A stretch of 64,000 bases of DNA from Streptomyces filamentosus (GCF_014654895.1 NZ_BNBE01000002.1:1550001-1614000), one strand, 5' to 3'; positions 8,346 to 17,406 are shown, counted from the stretch's first letter. Numbers and translations are program-made. Notes: a model not told the origin generated them from the sequence alone.

Positions 8346-9245
8346 ATGGGGATGCTGATTGCCGGATTCGCCGCCGCCGGTGCGGTGGCCGGCCTGCTGC
8401 TGGTCGTCGCCGGGGTGCGCGGCACTCGCGCCCCGGCTGCCGCCCGCCCGGTGAAGGTCCGCACCGCCCGTCCGCCCCGGGCCCGCCGCGTCCTGCGCCT
8501 GCAGCTCGCCGGCGCCGCCGGCGGAGCCATGCTCACCTGGACGGTCACCGGCTGGCTGCCCTCGGCGCTGCTCACGGCTCTGGCGGTGTTCTTCCTGCCG
8601 TGGCTGCTGAACCCCAACCGGACCGCGACCGAGCAGATCGAGCGCCTCGAAGCGCTCGCCCAGTGGACCCAGCGCCTGTCCGACCTGGTCATGACCGGTA
8701 CCGGCATCGAGGACGCGATCGCCACCTCGGTACGCACCGCGCCCAAGGCGATCGAGCGGGAGGTCGCCGACCTTGCCGTGCGGCTGCACTCGCGCATGGA
8801 GCCGCGCGAGGCCCTGACCGCGTTCGCCCGGGCCCTGGGCGACCCGCGGGCCGACCTGGTCGCCGCGGCCCTGCTGCTGCGCATCCGCGACCGCGGCCCG
8901 GGCCTGGCCGATGTCCTGTCCGACATGGCGGCCCGGACCAAGGACATCGTCCGCCGCCGCCGTGACACCGAGGCCCACCGGGCCAAGCACCGCACCACGG
9001 TCCGCTGGATCTGCGCCATCACCGTCGTGGTCGTCATCGCCTCCTCCTTCAACAAGGAGCAGGTCGCCCCCTACGGAACCCCCCTGGGGATGATCGTCAT
9101 GCTGCTGCTGGTCGCCGCCGTCATCGCCCTGTTCTGGTGGATGAACCGGCTCGGAGCCACGGTCACCCTGCCGGGCTTCATGGGCAGCGCCGTCCCCGCC
9201 ACACCCGCGGCCGCGCCGGCCGTGCAGCCGGAGGGAGCCAAGTGA
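8346..9245 (+). CDS. tadB: TadB-like type II secretion F-domain membrane protein
   Basis: A 299-residue inner-membrane platform protein. A hydrophobic N-terminus and a second hydrophobic pair (around residues 55-85) are followed by a helical T2SSF cytoplasmic domain (LVMTGTGIEDAIATSV, DLVAAALLLRIRDRGPGLADVL) and two C-terminal helices (about 220-262). T2SSF proteins form the membrane base on which TadA acts. The stop overlaps the GTG of the next gene. Confidence 0.85.
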   Translation: MGMLIAGFAAAGAVAGLLLVVAGVRGTRAPAAARPVKVRTARPPRARRVLRLQLAGAAGGAMLTWTVTGWLPSALLTALAVFFLPWLLNPNRTATEQIERLEALAQWTQRLSDLVMTGTGIEDAIATSVRTAPKAIEREVADLAVRLHSRMEPREALTAFARALGDPRADLVAAALLLRIRDRGPGLADVLSDMAARTKDIVRRRRDTEAHRAKHRTTVRWICAITVVVVIASSFNKEQVAPYGTPLGMIVMLLLVAAVIALFWWMNRLGATVTLPGFMGSAVPATPAAAPAVQPEGAK

Positions 9246-10141
9246 CCCCGCTCGCCCTGTCATTGCTCATCGGTGCTGGTATGGGCGCCGGCCTGTTCCT
9301 GCTCGTGCGCGAGCTCTTCCCGTCCGGGCCCGCTCTCGGCCCCGCCCTGGAACGCCTGCACGGCACCCCGGCCCCCCGCTCCCGCAAGAGCGACCAGGAC
9401 GAGGCGCCCTTCCTCACCCGCACGGGCGAGGCGGTGGCCGAGCGCGTACGCCACTGGCCCGGCATCACCATCCCGGTCAAGAACCTGAACCTGGTGGGCG
9501 AATCAGTCGGTGAACTGTTCGGCGCGAAGCTGCTCCACCTCACCGTGGGCCTGCTGCTGCCGTCCCTGTTCACCCTGATCGTCGCGATGGCCGGCATCCA
9601 GTTCCCCATCGCCCTGTCCGGCCTGGTCGGGCTGCTGACCGGCGCGGCGATGTGGTTCCTGCCCGACCGGCAGCTCGCCCGGCGCGCCGCGCGCGCCCGC
9701 GCCGAGGCCACCCAGGCGATCATGGCGTACGCCGAACTCGCCGCGATGGAACGGATCTCCAGCGCCGGCGCGCAGGACACCCTGGAGCGGCCCGCGGAGG
9801 TCGGCAGCGGCTGGGTCTTCCAGCGCATCCAGGCCGCCTTGCTGCGCGCACGCCTCGACCGTGCGCCCGCCTGGGAGGCGATGCGTCAGATCGCCGACGA
9901 GCTCGACCTGCCGGCCGCCGACGACATCGCCGACATCGTCTCCAGCGCCGGCACCGACGGCGCCGCCATCTACGCCACCCTGCGCAGCCGCGCCGAGAGC
10001 CTGGCTGCCGAGCAGGCCGCCGACGACCAGGCCCGCGCCAACGCCGCATCCGAAAGTCTCGTAGTGCCCGTCAGCTTGCTGTCCATGGTGCTGCTGGTGT
10101 TCTTCGGATTCCCGGCCTTCGCCCGCATCTTCGCCATCTGA
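9242..10141 (+). CDS. tadC: TadC-like type II secretion F-domain membrane protein
   Basis: A 299-residue protein starting at GTG 9242, overlapping the tadB stop. An N-terminal helix, two central helices (LLPSLFTLIVAMAGIQFPIAL region), a cytoplasmic T2SSF-type helical domain (LPAADDIADIVSSAGTDGAAI) and a C-terminal helix (VPVSLLSMVLLVFFGFPAF) are visible. It pairs with TadB in Tad systems. It is similar in length to its neighbour, as expected of an ancient duplication. Confidence 0.85.
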   Translation: MTPLALSLLIGAGMGAGLFLLVRELFPSGPALGPALERLHGTPAPRSRKSDQDEAPFLTRTGEAVAERVRHWPGITIPVKNLNLVGESVGELFGAKLLHLTVGLLLPSLFTLIVAMAGIQFPIALSGLVGLLTGAAMWFLPDRQLARRAARARAEATQAIMAYAELAAMERISSAGAQDTLERPAEVGSGWVFQRIQAALLRARLDRAPAWEAMRQIADELDLPAADDIADIVSSAGTDGAAIYATLRSRAESLAAEQAADDQARANAASESLVVPVSLLSMVLLVFFGFPAFARIFAI

Positions 10142-10163
10142 TCCACGCAAGGAAGGCAGCATC

Positions 10164-10394
10164 ATGACCGGAAACCTGAACCTGCGGATAGCAGTCCACG
10201 CCCACGCCGCCGTGCTCCACCTCACCGAGCGACTCGGCCGGCACCTGGACGAGCTGCGCGAGGAAAACGACCGCGGCAACAACGACGTCTCGATGATCAT
10301 GTGGATCGTCGCCGTGGTCGTCTTCGCCGGCGCCGCCATCGCCGCGTTCAAGATCCTCGGCCAGGGCAAGCTCGACGGCATGACGGGTCTGTGA
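10164..10394 (+). CDS. pilin-like small protein of the Tad locus
   Basis: A 76-residue peptide (ATG 10164, ribosome site AAGGAAGG) placed exactly where Flp pilins sit, between tadC and tadE. A hydrophilic, charged N-terminal part of about 42 residues (ENDRGNNDVS at 34-43) leads directly into one hydrophobic helix (about 44-64) with a short C-tail. This is the class III prepilin plan, in which the prepilin peptidase cuts just before the helix. The leader is longer than usual and the typical G-XXXXE-Y motif is not obvious, so cleavage is inferred. Confidence 0.65.
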   Translation: MTGNLNLRIAVHAHAAVLHLTERLGRHLDELREENDRGNNDVSMIMWIVAVVVFAGAAIAAFKILGQGKLDGMTGL

Positions 10395-10397
10395 CCT

Positions 10398-10805
10398 GTG
10401 ATCCGGTGCCCCAGCTGGCTCCGCCGCCAGGCGAGACGGCTGCGTCAGGACGACGGTGACGCATCGCTGGAGATGCTCATCTGCTTTCCCGCGGTCCTGA
10501 TGCTGCTGTTCCTGGTGGTGGACGCCTGCAACATCTACTACGCCAAGACCGCAGCGACCACCGCCGCCCGCGAGGCGGTGGCTGGCGCCCGCGGCTACGG
10601 CAGCACCACCGGCGAGGGCGTCAGGCGGGCCGATGCGGTCTTCGACCGCGTCGGAGACACCCTCCTCGCCCCCAGCGTGAGCGCGCACAGCAGCGCCGAC
10701 CGCATCGAATTCACCGTGACCGGCAAGGCCCAGTCCGTGCTCGGTCTGAACATCACCGTGACCGAGCACGCGGCGGGCCCGGTGGAGAGGTGGTCCAACC
10801 CGTGA
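10398..10805 (+). CDS. TadE-like pseudopilin
   Basis: A 135-residue protein (GTG 10398). A short basic N-terminus leads to DDGDASLEMLICFPAVLMLLF, with the Glu inside the hydrophobic helix that marks TadE-type prepilins. The helix continues as VVDACNIYYAKTAATTAAREA, then a periplasm-side domain. TadE proteins are minor pilins cut by a prepilin peptidase; one is encoded at 25304 in this window. Its stop overlaps the next start. Confidence 0.85.
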   Translation: MIRCPSWLRRQARRLRQDDGDASLEMLICFPAVLMLLFLVVDACNIYYAKTAATTAAREAVAGARGYGSTTGEGVRRADAVFDRVGDTLLAPSVSAHSSADRIEFTVTGKAQSVLGLNITVTEHAAGPVERWSNP

Positions 10806-11236
10806 TGGCGCCGTGGCGCCGGGACCTGGCCGACGACTCGGGCCGTATCGCGCTCGAGTTCGTTCTCTGGGTCCCGGCCGTGCTTGTGTTCTTCGCCCTG
10901 GCCATGACCGCCGGGCGCATCATCACCGCGGACAACGCGGTCGACGCCGCGGCCGCCGACGCCGCCCGCGAGGCCTCCCTCGCCCGCACCGCCGGCCAGG
11001 CCCACCCACGCGCCGTGGCAGCGGCCCGGGCGGCGTTCGCCGAACGCAAGCTCCACTGCTCGAGCACGTCCGTGACCGTGGACACCTCCGGCTTCTCCGC
11101 CCCGCTCGGCGCGTACGGAGCGGTCACCGCACGCGTACGGTGCACCGTCCAACTCGCCGACCTCGGCAGCGGGTTCGGCTCCAAGACCGTCGAGTCGTCC
11201 TTCACCTCCGTGATCGACAGGTACCGCCAGCGATGA
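10805..11236 (+). CDS. second TadE-like pseudopilin
   Basis: A 143-residue protein starting at ATG 10805 in a TGATG overlap; a GTG at 10802 is equally possible. It repeats the TadE plan: DDSGRIALEFVLWVPAVL with Glu inside the N-terminal helix, then NAVDAAAADAAREAS and a small extracellular domain with two Cys residues (KLHCSSTSV, RVRCTVQL) that could form a disulfide. The ATG of the next gene overlaps its stop. Confidence 0.85.
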   Translation: MAPWRRDLADDSGRIALEFVLWVPAVLVFFALAMTAGRIITADNAVDAAAADAAREASLARTAGQAHPRAVAAARAAFAERKLHCSSTSVTVDTSGFSAPLGAYGAVTARVRCTVQLADLGSGFGSKTVESSFTSVIDRYRQR

Positions 11237-11688
11237 GACTCCCGATGCGCCTTCACCCGCTCCGCGCCCAGCTGCGCGCCGATGACGGCTCCCTGTCGCT
11301 GTGGTGGATCCTCATGGTGATCCCCCTGCTGATCATGCTCGGGATCACCTATGACCTGGGCGGCAAACTCCGCGACATCGAGCACGCCGACGCGCTCGCC
11401 GCCGAAGCCGCCCGGGCCGGCGCGCAGGCCATCGACGAGAGCCAGGCCGTTCCCGGCGACGCCGTCGTCCTCGACCCGGGCAAGGCCGCAGCCGAGGCCC
11501 GCCGCTACCTGTCCGCCGCCGGCGTGGACGGCACCGTCACCGTCGCCGGCAACGGCACCACCATCACCGTCGACGTCACCACCCAACGCCCCACCGTCTT
11601 CCTGCAGATCCTCGGCCAGCCCTCGCTGGACGTCGAAGGCCACGCCTCGGCCGAGCTGCTCCACGGCGTCGGCGCCCCTGAGGAGTGA
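11233..11688 (+). CDS. TadG-like pilus assembly protein
   Basis: A 151-residue protein (ATG 11233). An N-terminal helix (LWWILMVIPLLIMLGITYDLGG) follows the polar DDGSLS segment, as in TadG-like proteins. The rest is a small domain with DALAAEAARAGAQAID, typical of the region after the TadE/TadG helix. It lacks the long von Willebrand-type domain of proteobacterial TadG, which is normal for short actinobacterial versions. Confidence 0.8.
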   Translation: MRLPMRLHPLRAQLRADDGSLSLWWILMVIPLLIMLGITYDLGGKLRDIEHADALAAEAARAGAQAIDESQAVPGDAVVLDPGKAAAEARRYLSAAGVDGTVTVAGNGTTITVDVTTQRPTVFLQILGQPSLDVEGHASAELLHGVGAPEE

Positions 11689-11696
11689 GGCCTGCC

Positions 11697-14600
11697 ATGA
11701 CACCCCGCCGCTCCGGCAGCCTCGCCGCGAACCTCGCGCGCGGCCTGGCCAGCCTCCTGGCCCTGCTCGCCCTGCTGGCCGGGCTGCCCGCCCTGCTGTG
11801 GTTCCTCACCGGCGTGCTGCTCCCGCACGGGGTCTCCCTGGACGAGATCACCGCCCTGATGACGTCCCGCAACCTCGGTGCGCCGTTCTTCGCCGTGGTG
11901 ATGGCCGGCGGGTGGGCCGGCTGGGCCGTCTTCGCCGTGTGCACCCTGCTGGAGATCCCCGCGCAGCTGCGCGGCCGGCCGAGCCTGTCCATGCCGTCGC
12001 TGGGCGTTCAGCGGCTGGCCGCCACCCTGGTCGGCGGCGTCCTGCTCCTGCTGCCGGCCCAGGCCGCCATGGCCGCCCCGTCCCACACAGCCCCCGCACA
12101 CGCTCCCTCGGTGACCGCCGCGGCGCCGCAGAGCGCGCCCGCCGGCGCCCCGCAGTCCGCCGCGTCCGCGTCCGCGTCCAGCTACACCGTCCAGCCCCGC
12201 GACAGCCTCACGAAGATCGCGCTGCAGGAACTCGGCGACGCCAACCGCTGGACGGAGATCGCACAGGCCAACGACGGGCGCACCATGGTTGACGGCACGA
12301 CCTTCTCCGCCCGCGGTGTCCTGCAGCCGGGCTGGAAGCTGCTCATGCCCAAGGACTGGAAGCACACGCAGCCCCAGGACGCGCAGCACACCGAGGACGC
12401 CGGGCACCGCGAGCACACCGTACGTTCCGGCGAGACCCTCTCCCAGATCGCCGAGGACGAACTCGGCAACGCCGCGGACTACATGGACATCGCCCGCCTC
12501 AACCAGGGCAAGAAGCAGGCCGACGGCCGCACCTTCACCGACCCGGACAACATCCACCCCGGATGGCAGCTGGCCCTGCCCCACACCGGCTCCCCCGCCC
12601 CGGACAAGCCCGCCGAGGAACACGAAGCCGGCGACCACGACTCCCCCGCCGAGCAGGACAACAGCGCGAAGGACCCGTCCGACACGGCCCCGCCCGAGCA
12701 GCCCGCCGCCCCCGACCGCGACGCGGCCGGCTCCGACACCAACCGGGACACCATGCCCTCCACCCCCGCCCCCGAGCAGACCGCGCCCGAGCAGGCCTCG
12801 CCGGCTCCCGCCGACGACGACACCCCGGACGCCGAGCCCGCGGGCGAGGACGCCGGGCCGAGCGTCGGCGTCACGGCAGCCGCCGTCACCAGCCTGTTCG
12901 CCGCCACCGTCCTGGCCGTGCTCGGCGCACGCCGCGCCCACCAGCAGCGCCGCCGGCGCCACAAGCGGCGTATCCCCATGCCCGAGGCGAACACCCCCAG
13001 CGCCGAACTCGAGCAGGAGATGCGCGCCAACTCCTCCGCCGACGGCCTCGACCTCCTCCACCAGGCCCTGCGCACCCTGGCCGCCAACTGCGCCCGCAGC
13101 GGGCGGCCCCTGCCCGAGATCGAGGCCGCCCGCCTCGATGCGCGCGGCCTCGAACTGCACCTGTCCGCGCCCGCCCCGGCGATCGCTCCCTTCACCGAGA
13201 GCGAGTCCGACCCCGCCGTGTGGTGGTGCCCTGCCCGCGGCACCTCCCTGCTCGGCCCCGACGAGGGCCGCGACATCACCGCCCCCTACCCGGCCCTGGT
13301 CAGCATCGGCGAAACCCCCGCCGGCGACCCCGTCCTGGTCAACCTCGAAACCATCGGCCTGCTCCAACTCCACGGCAGCACCGAAGACGTGACCTCGGTC
13401 ATGCTCGGGATGGCGGTCGAACTCGCCTCCTCCGCACTCACCGACGACACGGCCCTGCTGCTGTCCGGGCTCGGGGCCGAACTTGAGGCCGTCTTCCCCG
13501 CCCGCATCCAGCACCACGCTCAGCTCGCCGCCGCGCTGGACGAACTGCGCGCGCACGACGCCCTCCAGCGAGGCGCCCTGGACGCGGCCGGCGCGGACAG
13601 CCTGCTGGCCGCCCGTCTGTCCGCCGACGGCGGCGACACCTGGATCCCCCGGGTCCTCATGTGCCCGACCGCCCCCAGCGGGCAGCACGCCGAGACGCTG
13701 TCCGACCTGCTCTCCTCACGCCCTCGCACCGCCCTGGCCGTGATCACCTCCGCCGAGGAAGCCCTCCAGCTGCCCGGCGCCTGGCTGGTCCCCGCCGCCC
13801 CCGGCGCCGAGGTCCAGCTGCCAGGCCTCGACCTGACCGTCACCCTGCAGCGCCTGGAACCCCACGCCTACGGCCCTCTCCTGGATCTGCTGGGGACGGC
13901 CAACCGCACCGACGACGTCCCTGCCCCGGCATGGACCGAGGCCGACGACACCCCCGCGGCCGAGACAGCCGATGGCGTGGTGCAGGCCTCCGGCCATCCG
14001 TCCCGCGCGGTGCCGGTCCACGTCTCTTCCACCACCGCAGGCGACTTCGCCACGGCGCTGCCCGACTTCAGCGCCCTCGCTCCGGCCGAACCCGGCGAGG
14101 CGGACACGGCCACCGACAGCGGCCTATCGCCCGAGGCCCCCGGCGACAGCGCCCTCGCACCGGACGCGACCACGCACCCGGAAGAGGAGTCGGGGTACGA
14201 CGGCTTCGAGCCCGAGTGGGAACCCCCCTCCCTCGAAGACCTCGGGGAAGAAGAGGGCTCCGAGGACCTCTGGCAGGCGGACGAGGACAGCGCCCTGAAC
14301 CCCGCCGTCAGCAGCGCGGCCGCTCCTACGTCGGAAGACCTGGACGAGCAGGTGAGGCCCTCTGCCCCGGACGGCGAAGCCCCCCTCGACTTCGACGAGG
14401 TGATCGCAGAAGTCCTCGACGAGCAGACCACCGCCTTTGACACCGACATGCCGGACCAGCTCGACGAGACCAGCGATGGCGCGGCCGGCCCCGCCCACCC
14501 CGAAGACCCGCCGGCCGACGAGGCGCCGCGGCAGAACCCGTTGCCCGAAGCTGCAGCCGTGCAGGCTTCCAAGCCGACCCTGGCCCGGGTCACCGCCGTC

Positions 14601-15419
14601 ACCTCTCACATCCTCGCGGCGCTGAACACCCCGCCCGACCCGCCGGCCGCACCACAGATCCGGGTCCTGGGAACCGTCGACGTGGTCGGTGCGCTGGGTC
14701 GTGTCGAGTCCTATCGCCGCAACGGCCTCACCGAGATCGCGGCGTGGCTCGTGCTGCACCCCGGACGCAACCGGCACGAACTCGACGAGGCCATCTGGCC
14801 CGGCCAGCGGGTGAACGCCAAGACCCGCAACACCTCCATCAGCAAGCTGCGGACCTGGCTCGGACGCGACCCGCGCCTGCCCGCCGACGCCCCCGACAGC
14901 ACCTACCTGCTGCCGGTGACCGACGGGGTCTACAGCTTCAACGCCGACGTCACCGCCGACTGGCACCAGTTCCAGGACCTGTACGCCAAGGGCATGCACC
15001 ACCGCGGTGAGGACGCCGACACCGCGCTCGCGCACGCCCTGGCCCTCGTACGGGGCCGGCCGTTCTCCGGCATCGACCAGAGCCGCTACGCCTGGGCCGA
15101 GCACAACATCCAGGAGATGATCTCCGCCAGCGTCGACGTCGCCCACGAGCTGGCGGTGCGCCGGATGTCCGCCCGCGACTACCGCGCCGCGGCCAGCGCC
15201 GCCTCCATCGGACTCACCTGCGACATCCAGGCCGAACTGCTCTACCGCGACCTGTTCCAGATCTACAGCGAGACCGGCGACCGGGCCGGCCTCGAACGCA
15301 CCGCTCATCAGCTCAACAGGATCTCGACCGAAACCGGGCTCGACAGCTCGCCCGAGACCGTGGCCCTGCTCAACGCGCTCCTGGCAGCGAACTCGGTGGT
15401 GGGGACCGCGATCGCGTAG
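11697..15419 (+). CDS. membrane protein with two LysM repeats and a C-terminal BTAD regulator domain
   Basis: A 1240-residue protein, last in the Tad operon. I place the start at ATG 11697; an overlapping GTG at 11685 is possible. Three hydrophobic segments lie within residues 1-125. Two LysM domains follow at about 162-220 (YTVQPRDSLTKIALQELGD) and 239-300 (HTVRSGETLSQIAEDELGN), then an acidic Pro-rich linker, another helix (about 388-408) and a basic stop-transfer patch (RRRRHKRR). A long, partly acidic middle ends in a winged-helix plus BTAD/TPR domain (about 986-1240), as in SARP-type regulators. This predicts peptidoglycan-binding LysM outside and BTAD inside. Similar fusions accompany actinobacterial Tad loci; the BTAD part may act in assembly rather than on DNA. 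Confidence 0.85.
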   Translation: MTPRRSGSLAANLARGLASLLALLALLAGLPALLWFLTGVLLPHGVSLDEITALMTSRNLGAPFFAVVMAGGWAGWAVFAVCTLLEIPAQLRGRPSLSMPSLGVQRLAATLVGGVLLLLPAQAAMAAPSHTAPAHAPSVTAAAPQSAPAGAPQSAASASASSYTVQPRDSLTKIALQELGDANRWTEIAQANDGRTMVDGTTFSARGVLQPGWKLLMPKDWKHTQPQDAQHTEDAGHREHTVRSGETLSQIAEDELGNAADYMDIARLNQGKKQADGRTFTDPDNIHPGWQLALPHTGSPAPDKPAEEHEAGDHDSPAEQDNSAKDPSDTAPPEQPAAPDRDAAGSDTNRDTMPSTPAPEQTAPEQASPAPADDDTPDAEPAGEDAGPSVGVTAAAVTSLFAATVLAVLGARRAHQQRRRRHKRRIPMPEANTPSAELEQEMRANSSADGLDLLHQALRTLAANCARSGRPLPEIEAARLDARGLELHLSAPAPAIAPFTESESDPAVWWCPARGTSLLGPDEGRDITAPYPALVSIGETPAGDPVLVNLETIGLLQLHGSTEDVTSVMLGMAVELASSALTDDTALLLSGLGAELEAVFPARIQHHAQLAAALDELRAHDALQRGALDAAGADSLLAARLSADGGDTWIPRVLMCPTAPSGQHAETLSDLLSSRPRTALAVITSAEEALQLPGAWLVPAAPGAEVQLPGLDLTVTLQRLEPHAYGPLLDLLGTANRTDDVPAPAWTEADDTPAAETADGVVQASGHPSRAVPVHVSSTTAGDFATALPDFSALAPAEPGEADTATDSGLSPEAPGDSALAPDATTHPEEESGYDGFEPEWEPPSLEDLGEEEGSEDLWQADEDSALNPAVSSAAAPTSEDLDEQVRPSAPDGEAPLDFDEVIAEVLDEQTTAFDTDMPDQLDETSDGAAGPAHPEDPPADEAPRQNPLPEAAAVQASKPTLARVTAVTSHILAALNTPPDPPAAPQIRVLGTVDVVGALGRVESYRRNGLTEIAAWLVLHPGRNRHELDEAIWPGQRVNAKTRNTSISKLRTWLGRDPRLPADAPDSTYLLPVTDGVYSFNADVTADWHQFQDLYAKGMHHRGEDADTALAHALALVRGRPFSGIDQSRYAWAEHNIQEMISASVDVAHELAVRRMSARDYRAAASAASIGLTCDIQAELLYRDLFQIYSETGDRAGLERTAHQLNRISTETGLDSSPETVALLNALLAANSVVGTAIA

Positions 15420-15568
15420 CCGCCCGCCGGCCCGCAGGGCCATGGGTCCGTCAGCCGGAGCGGGGCGGGCGGGGCAGGCCATTCGGCCATTCGCTCGATT
15501 CCCTTGGGGAAAGAGGAGACGACGACGCGACGATCGACCAGGCGCTCACGGGGCGGGCCCCCACCGTG

Positions 15569-16622
15569 ATGCATGTGCGCTGCCCGGACCGTCTCCCGGA
15601 GGAGCTGTACCGCCTCGCCCTCGAGCAGCTGGCCGAGCTGCCCCCGGTCGTGCAGGTACCGCCGCCCACCACAGCCCTCGCCGAGCTGAAGGGCGCCCCG
15701 CGCTACCACGGCGTCGGCACGAACGTGGACCGCCTGGGCCAGATACTGCGCCGTGCGAACGCTGACCCGCTGTGGCGCCGGCCTCCGCATCGGCATCGGC
15801 TCTACGATCAGCGTGGCCGCGACCGCATCCGCTCAGGTCCCCGAGCCCGGAGGGGCGCTGGTCGCGGCCCCCCGACCGCGCGGCGGAGTGGCTCGGCGGG
15901 CCGCCGATGGAAGCCCTGCACGGCGGCCCCCGGCAGGCGGGCGTGCTCCACGACTACGGCAGCCACACCGCAGGTCTGCTCGCTGCCGTCCCCGCCCAGG
16001 ACGACCTGCTTGCCGACCGAGCCGAGCACCCTGTACGCCTCGGGGGTTGATGATCACGCGGTCGGCGGGGGCCGCGCCCGAGCCGCCCGCCTCGCCCGTG
16101 GTGACCGGCGGCGATGCCCGGTAGCCGGAGGCGGGGGCGCCGAGGAGCTGGTCCATGCCGTCGAGCGACCCGGGGACCAGGATCACGATCTCACGGGCCC
16201 AGCCCCGGCCCCATGCGTTGGACACGGCGGGCACGGCGCGGTCGGCGAGGCGGGCGTAGGAGCGCAGCACATTCTCCTGCTGGCCGGGTCCAGCGGCTGC
16301 TCGGCGGACACGCCGGCCGCCTGGCCCGCGACCGGGCGCGCGGCGCCGACCGCCGTCCGTTCGTCCCGCGCCCCCGCCCGACTCCGCGAGCGTCGGCTGC
16401 TCCTTGGCCCGGCACGCGCTGGACGGCCCCAACGTGTGCTCCGCCCTGCTCCTGGTCGTGCAGCTCGGACGGATGCTGCGTCACCGCGGGCCATCACCCC
16501 AGGCGCTGACGCTGACGCTGTCCTTCGCCGGGACCGGCCGCTGGAGCACGAGCCACCGCCTGCCCGAGCCCTCCGCGCACGAGGACGATCTGCGCGCTGC
16601 CGCCTACCGAGCCGCCCTCTGA
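15569..16622 (+). pseudogene. Y-family DNA polymerase (DinB/ImuB-like), multiply broken
   Basis: Pieces of one Y-family polymerase appear in order but in different frames. The N-terminus begins at ATG 15569 (LHVRC-type start, then ELPPVVQVPPPTTALAELKG). A second frame continues LRIGIGSTISVAATASAQVP, a third gives EWLGGPPMEALHGGPRQAGV and HTAGLLAAVP. After an interruption at about 16000-16283 it resumes with VQRLLGGHAGRLARDRARG, and finally ARHALDGPNVCSALL to the stop at 16622 (LPEPSAHEDDLRAAAYRAAL). The order matches lesion-bypass polymerases. At least three frameshifts and an insertion make it non-functional. Confidence 0.8.
16000..16283 (-). pseudogene. inverted fragment of an unrelated gene inside the polymerase remnant
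   Basis: On the minus strand a coherent coding segment reads VLRSYARLADRAVPAVS, then AREIVILVPGSLDGMDQL, then VTTGEAGGSGAAPADRVII, and after a frame slip EAYRVLGSVGKQVVL. From memory it resembles the middle of a Streptomyces hypothetical lipoprotein/peptidase-like family. The polymerase reading resumes on either side, so the fragment interrupts it. Ends are approximate. I see no transposase or clean target duplication. Confidence 0.65.
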
Positions 16623-16643
16623 CCAGTACCGGGGGCGATTCAT

Positions 16644-16657
16644 CGAATTGGTGTTCC
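16644..16657 (+). promoter_or_regulatory. candidate LexA operator (SOS box)
   Basis: CGAATTGGTGTTCC at 16644-16657 matches the actinobacterial/Gram-positive SOS box core GAAC-N4-GTTC with one mismatch (GAAT). It lies 63 bp upstream of the lexA start at 16720, where an autoregulatory site would be expected. Confidence 0.5.
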
Positions 16658-16719
16658 CTTTGATGCGGCTTCGGGGTTACGGTCCACGTCAAGCAAGATC
16701 CCGCCAGGGGGGAAGCACC

Positions 16720-17406
16720 ATGCACGTCACCGAACCAGCAGGCCGGGCCGGACGCCCGCCCGGAATCGTCACCGGCCCCAACGGACTCACGACCCGACAG
16801 GCGGACATCGTCACCTTCATCGAGCGCACCGTCGCCCGCCAGGGGTACCCTCCGTCGATGCGCGAGATCGGCGCGGCGGTCCACCTCAAGAGCACCTCAT
16901 CCGTCGCGCACCAGCTCATGGCTCTGGAGCGCAAGGGCATCCTCTACCGCGACCCCCACCGCCCCCGCGCCTACCGCGTCCGGTCCCACCGTGACACGGG
17001 CTTCGACCAGGCGCCCACCGGCACCACCCCCGAGACGGCCGACGTCCCCTTGGTCGGCCAGATCGCCGCTGGCGCACCGATCCTCGCCGAAGAGTCCGTC
17101 GAGGACATACTGCCCCTGCCCCGCCGCCTCGTCGGCGAGGGCCAGCTGTTTGCACTGAAAGTGCGGGGAGACAGCATGATCGACGCCGCGATCTGCGACG
17201 GCGACATCGTCACGGTCCGCCGCCAGGACTCCGCCGACCACGGCGACATCGTCGCCGCGCTCCTGGACGGTGAGGCCACAGTCAAACGCCTACGCCGCGA
17301 GGGCGGCCACGTCTGGCTGATGCCGCACAACCCGGCCTACGCGCCGCTGCCGGCCGACGACGCCGCCATCCTCGGCAAAGTCGTCGCCGTGCTGCGCAGC
17401 CTCTGA
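16720..17406 (+). CDS. lexA: LexA-family SOS repressor
   Basis: A 228-residue protein with ATG 16720 behind GGGGGGAAG. The N-terminal winged helix-turn-helix (about residues 25-88: GLTTRQADIVTFIE, YPPSMREIGAAVHLKSTSSV) matches LexA. The autoprotease domain has the Ala-Gly cleavage site in VGQIAAGAPI, the nucleophile Ser in RGDSMIDAAI and the general-base Lys in GEATVKRLRR. All needed residues are present, so self-cleavage on RecA filaments is expected. A long Gly/Pro-rich linker is typical of actinobacterial LexA. In this accessory region it is probably a second copy. It follows a destroyed lesion-bypass polymerase, suggesting a decayed SOS module. Confidence 0.92.
   Translation: MHVTEPAGRAGRPPGIVTGPNGLTTRQADIVTFIERTVARQGYPPSMREIGAAVHLKSTSSVAHQLMALERKGILYRDPHRPRAYRVRSHRDTGFDQAPTGTTPETADVPLVGQIAAGAPILAEESVEDILPLPRRLVGEGQLFALKVRGDSMIDAAICDGDIVTVRRQDSADHGDIVAALLDGEATVKRLRREGGHVWLMPHNPAYAPLPADDAAILGKVVAVLRSL

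Noticed and set aside
5990..9055. 1021-codon minus-strand frame
   Set aside because: Antisense of tadZ, tadA and tadB; such long antisense frames are normal in high-GC coding DNA.
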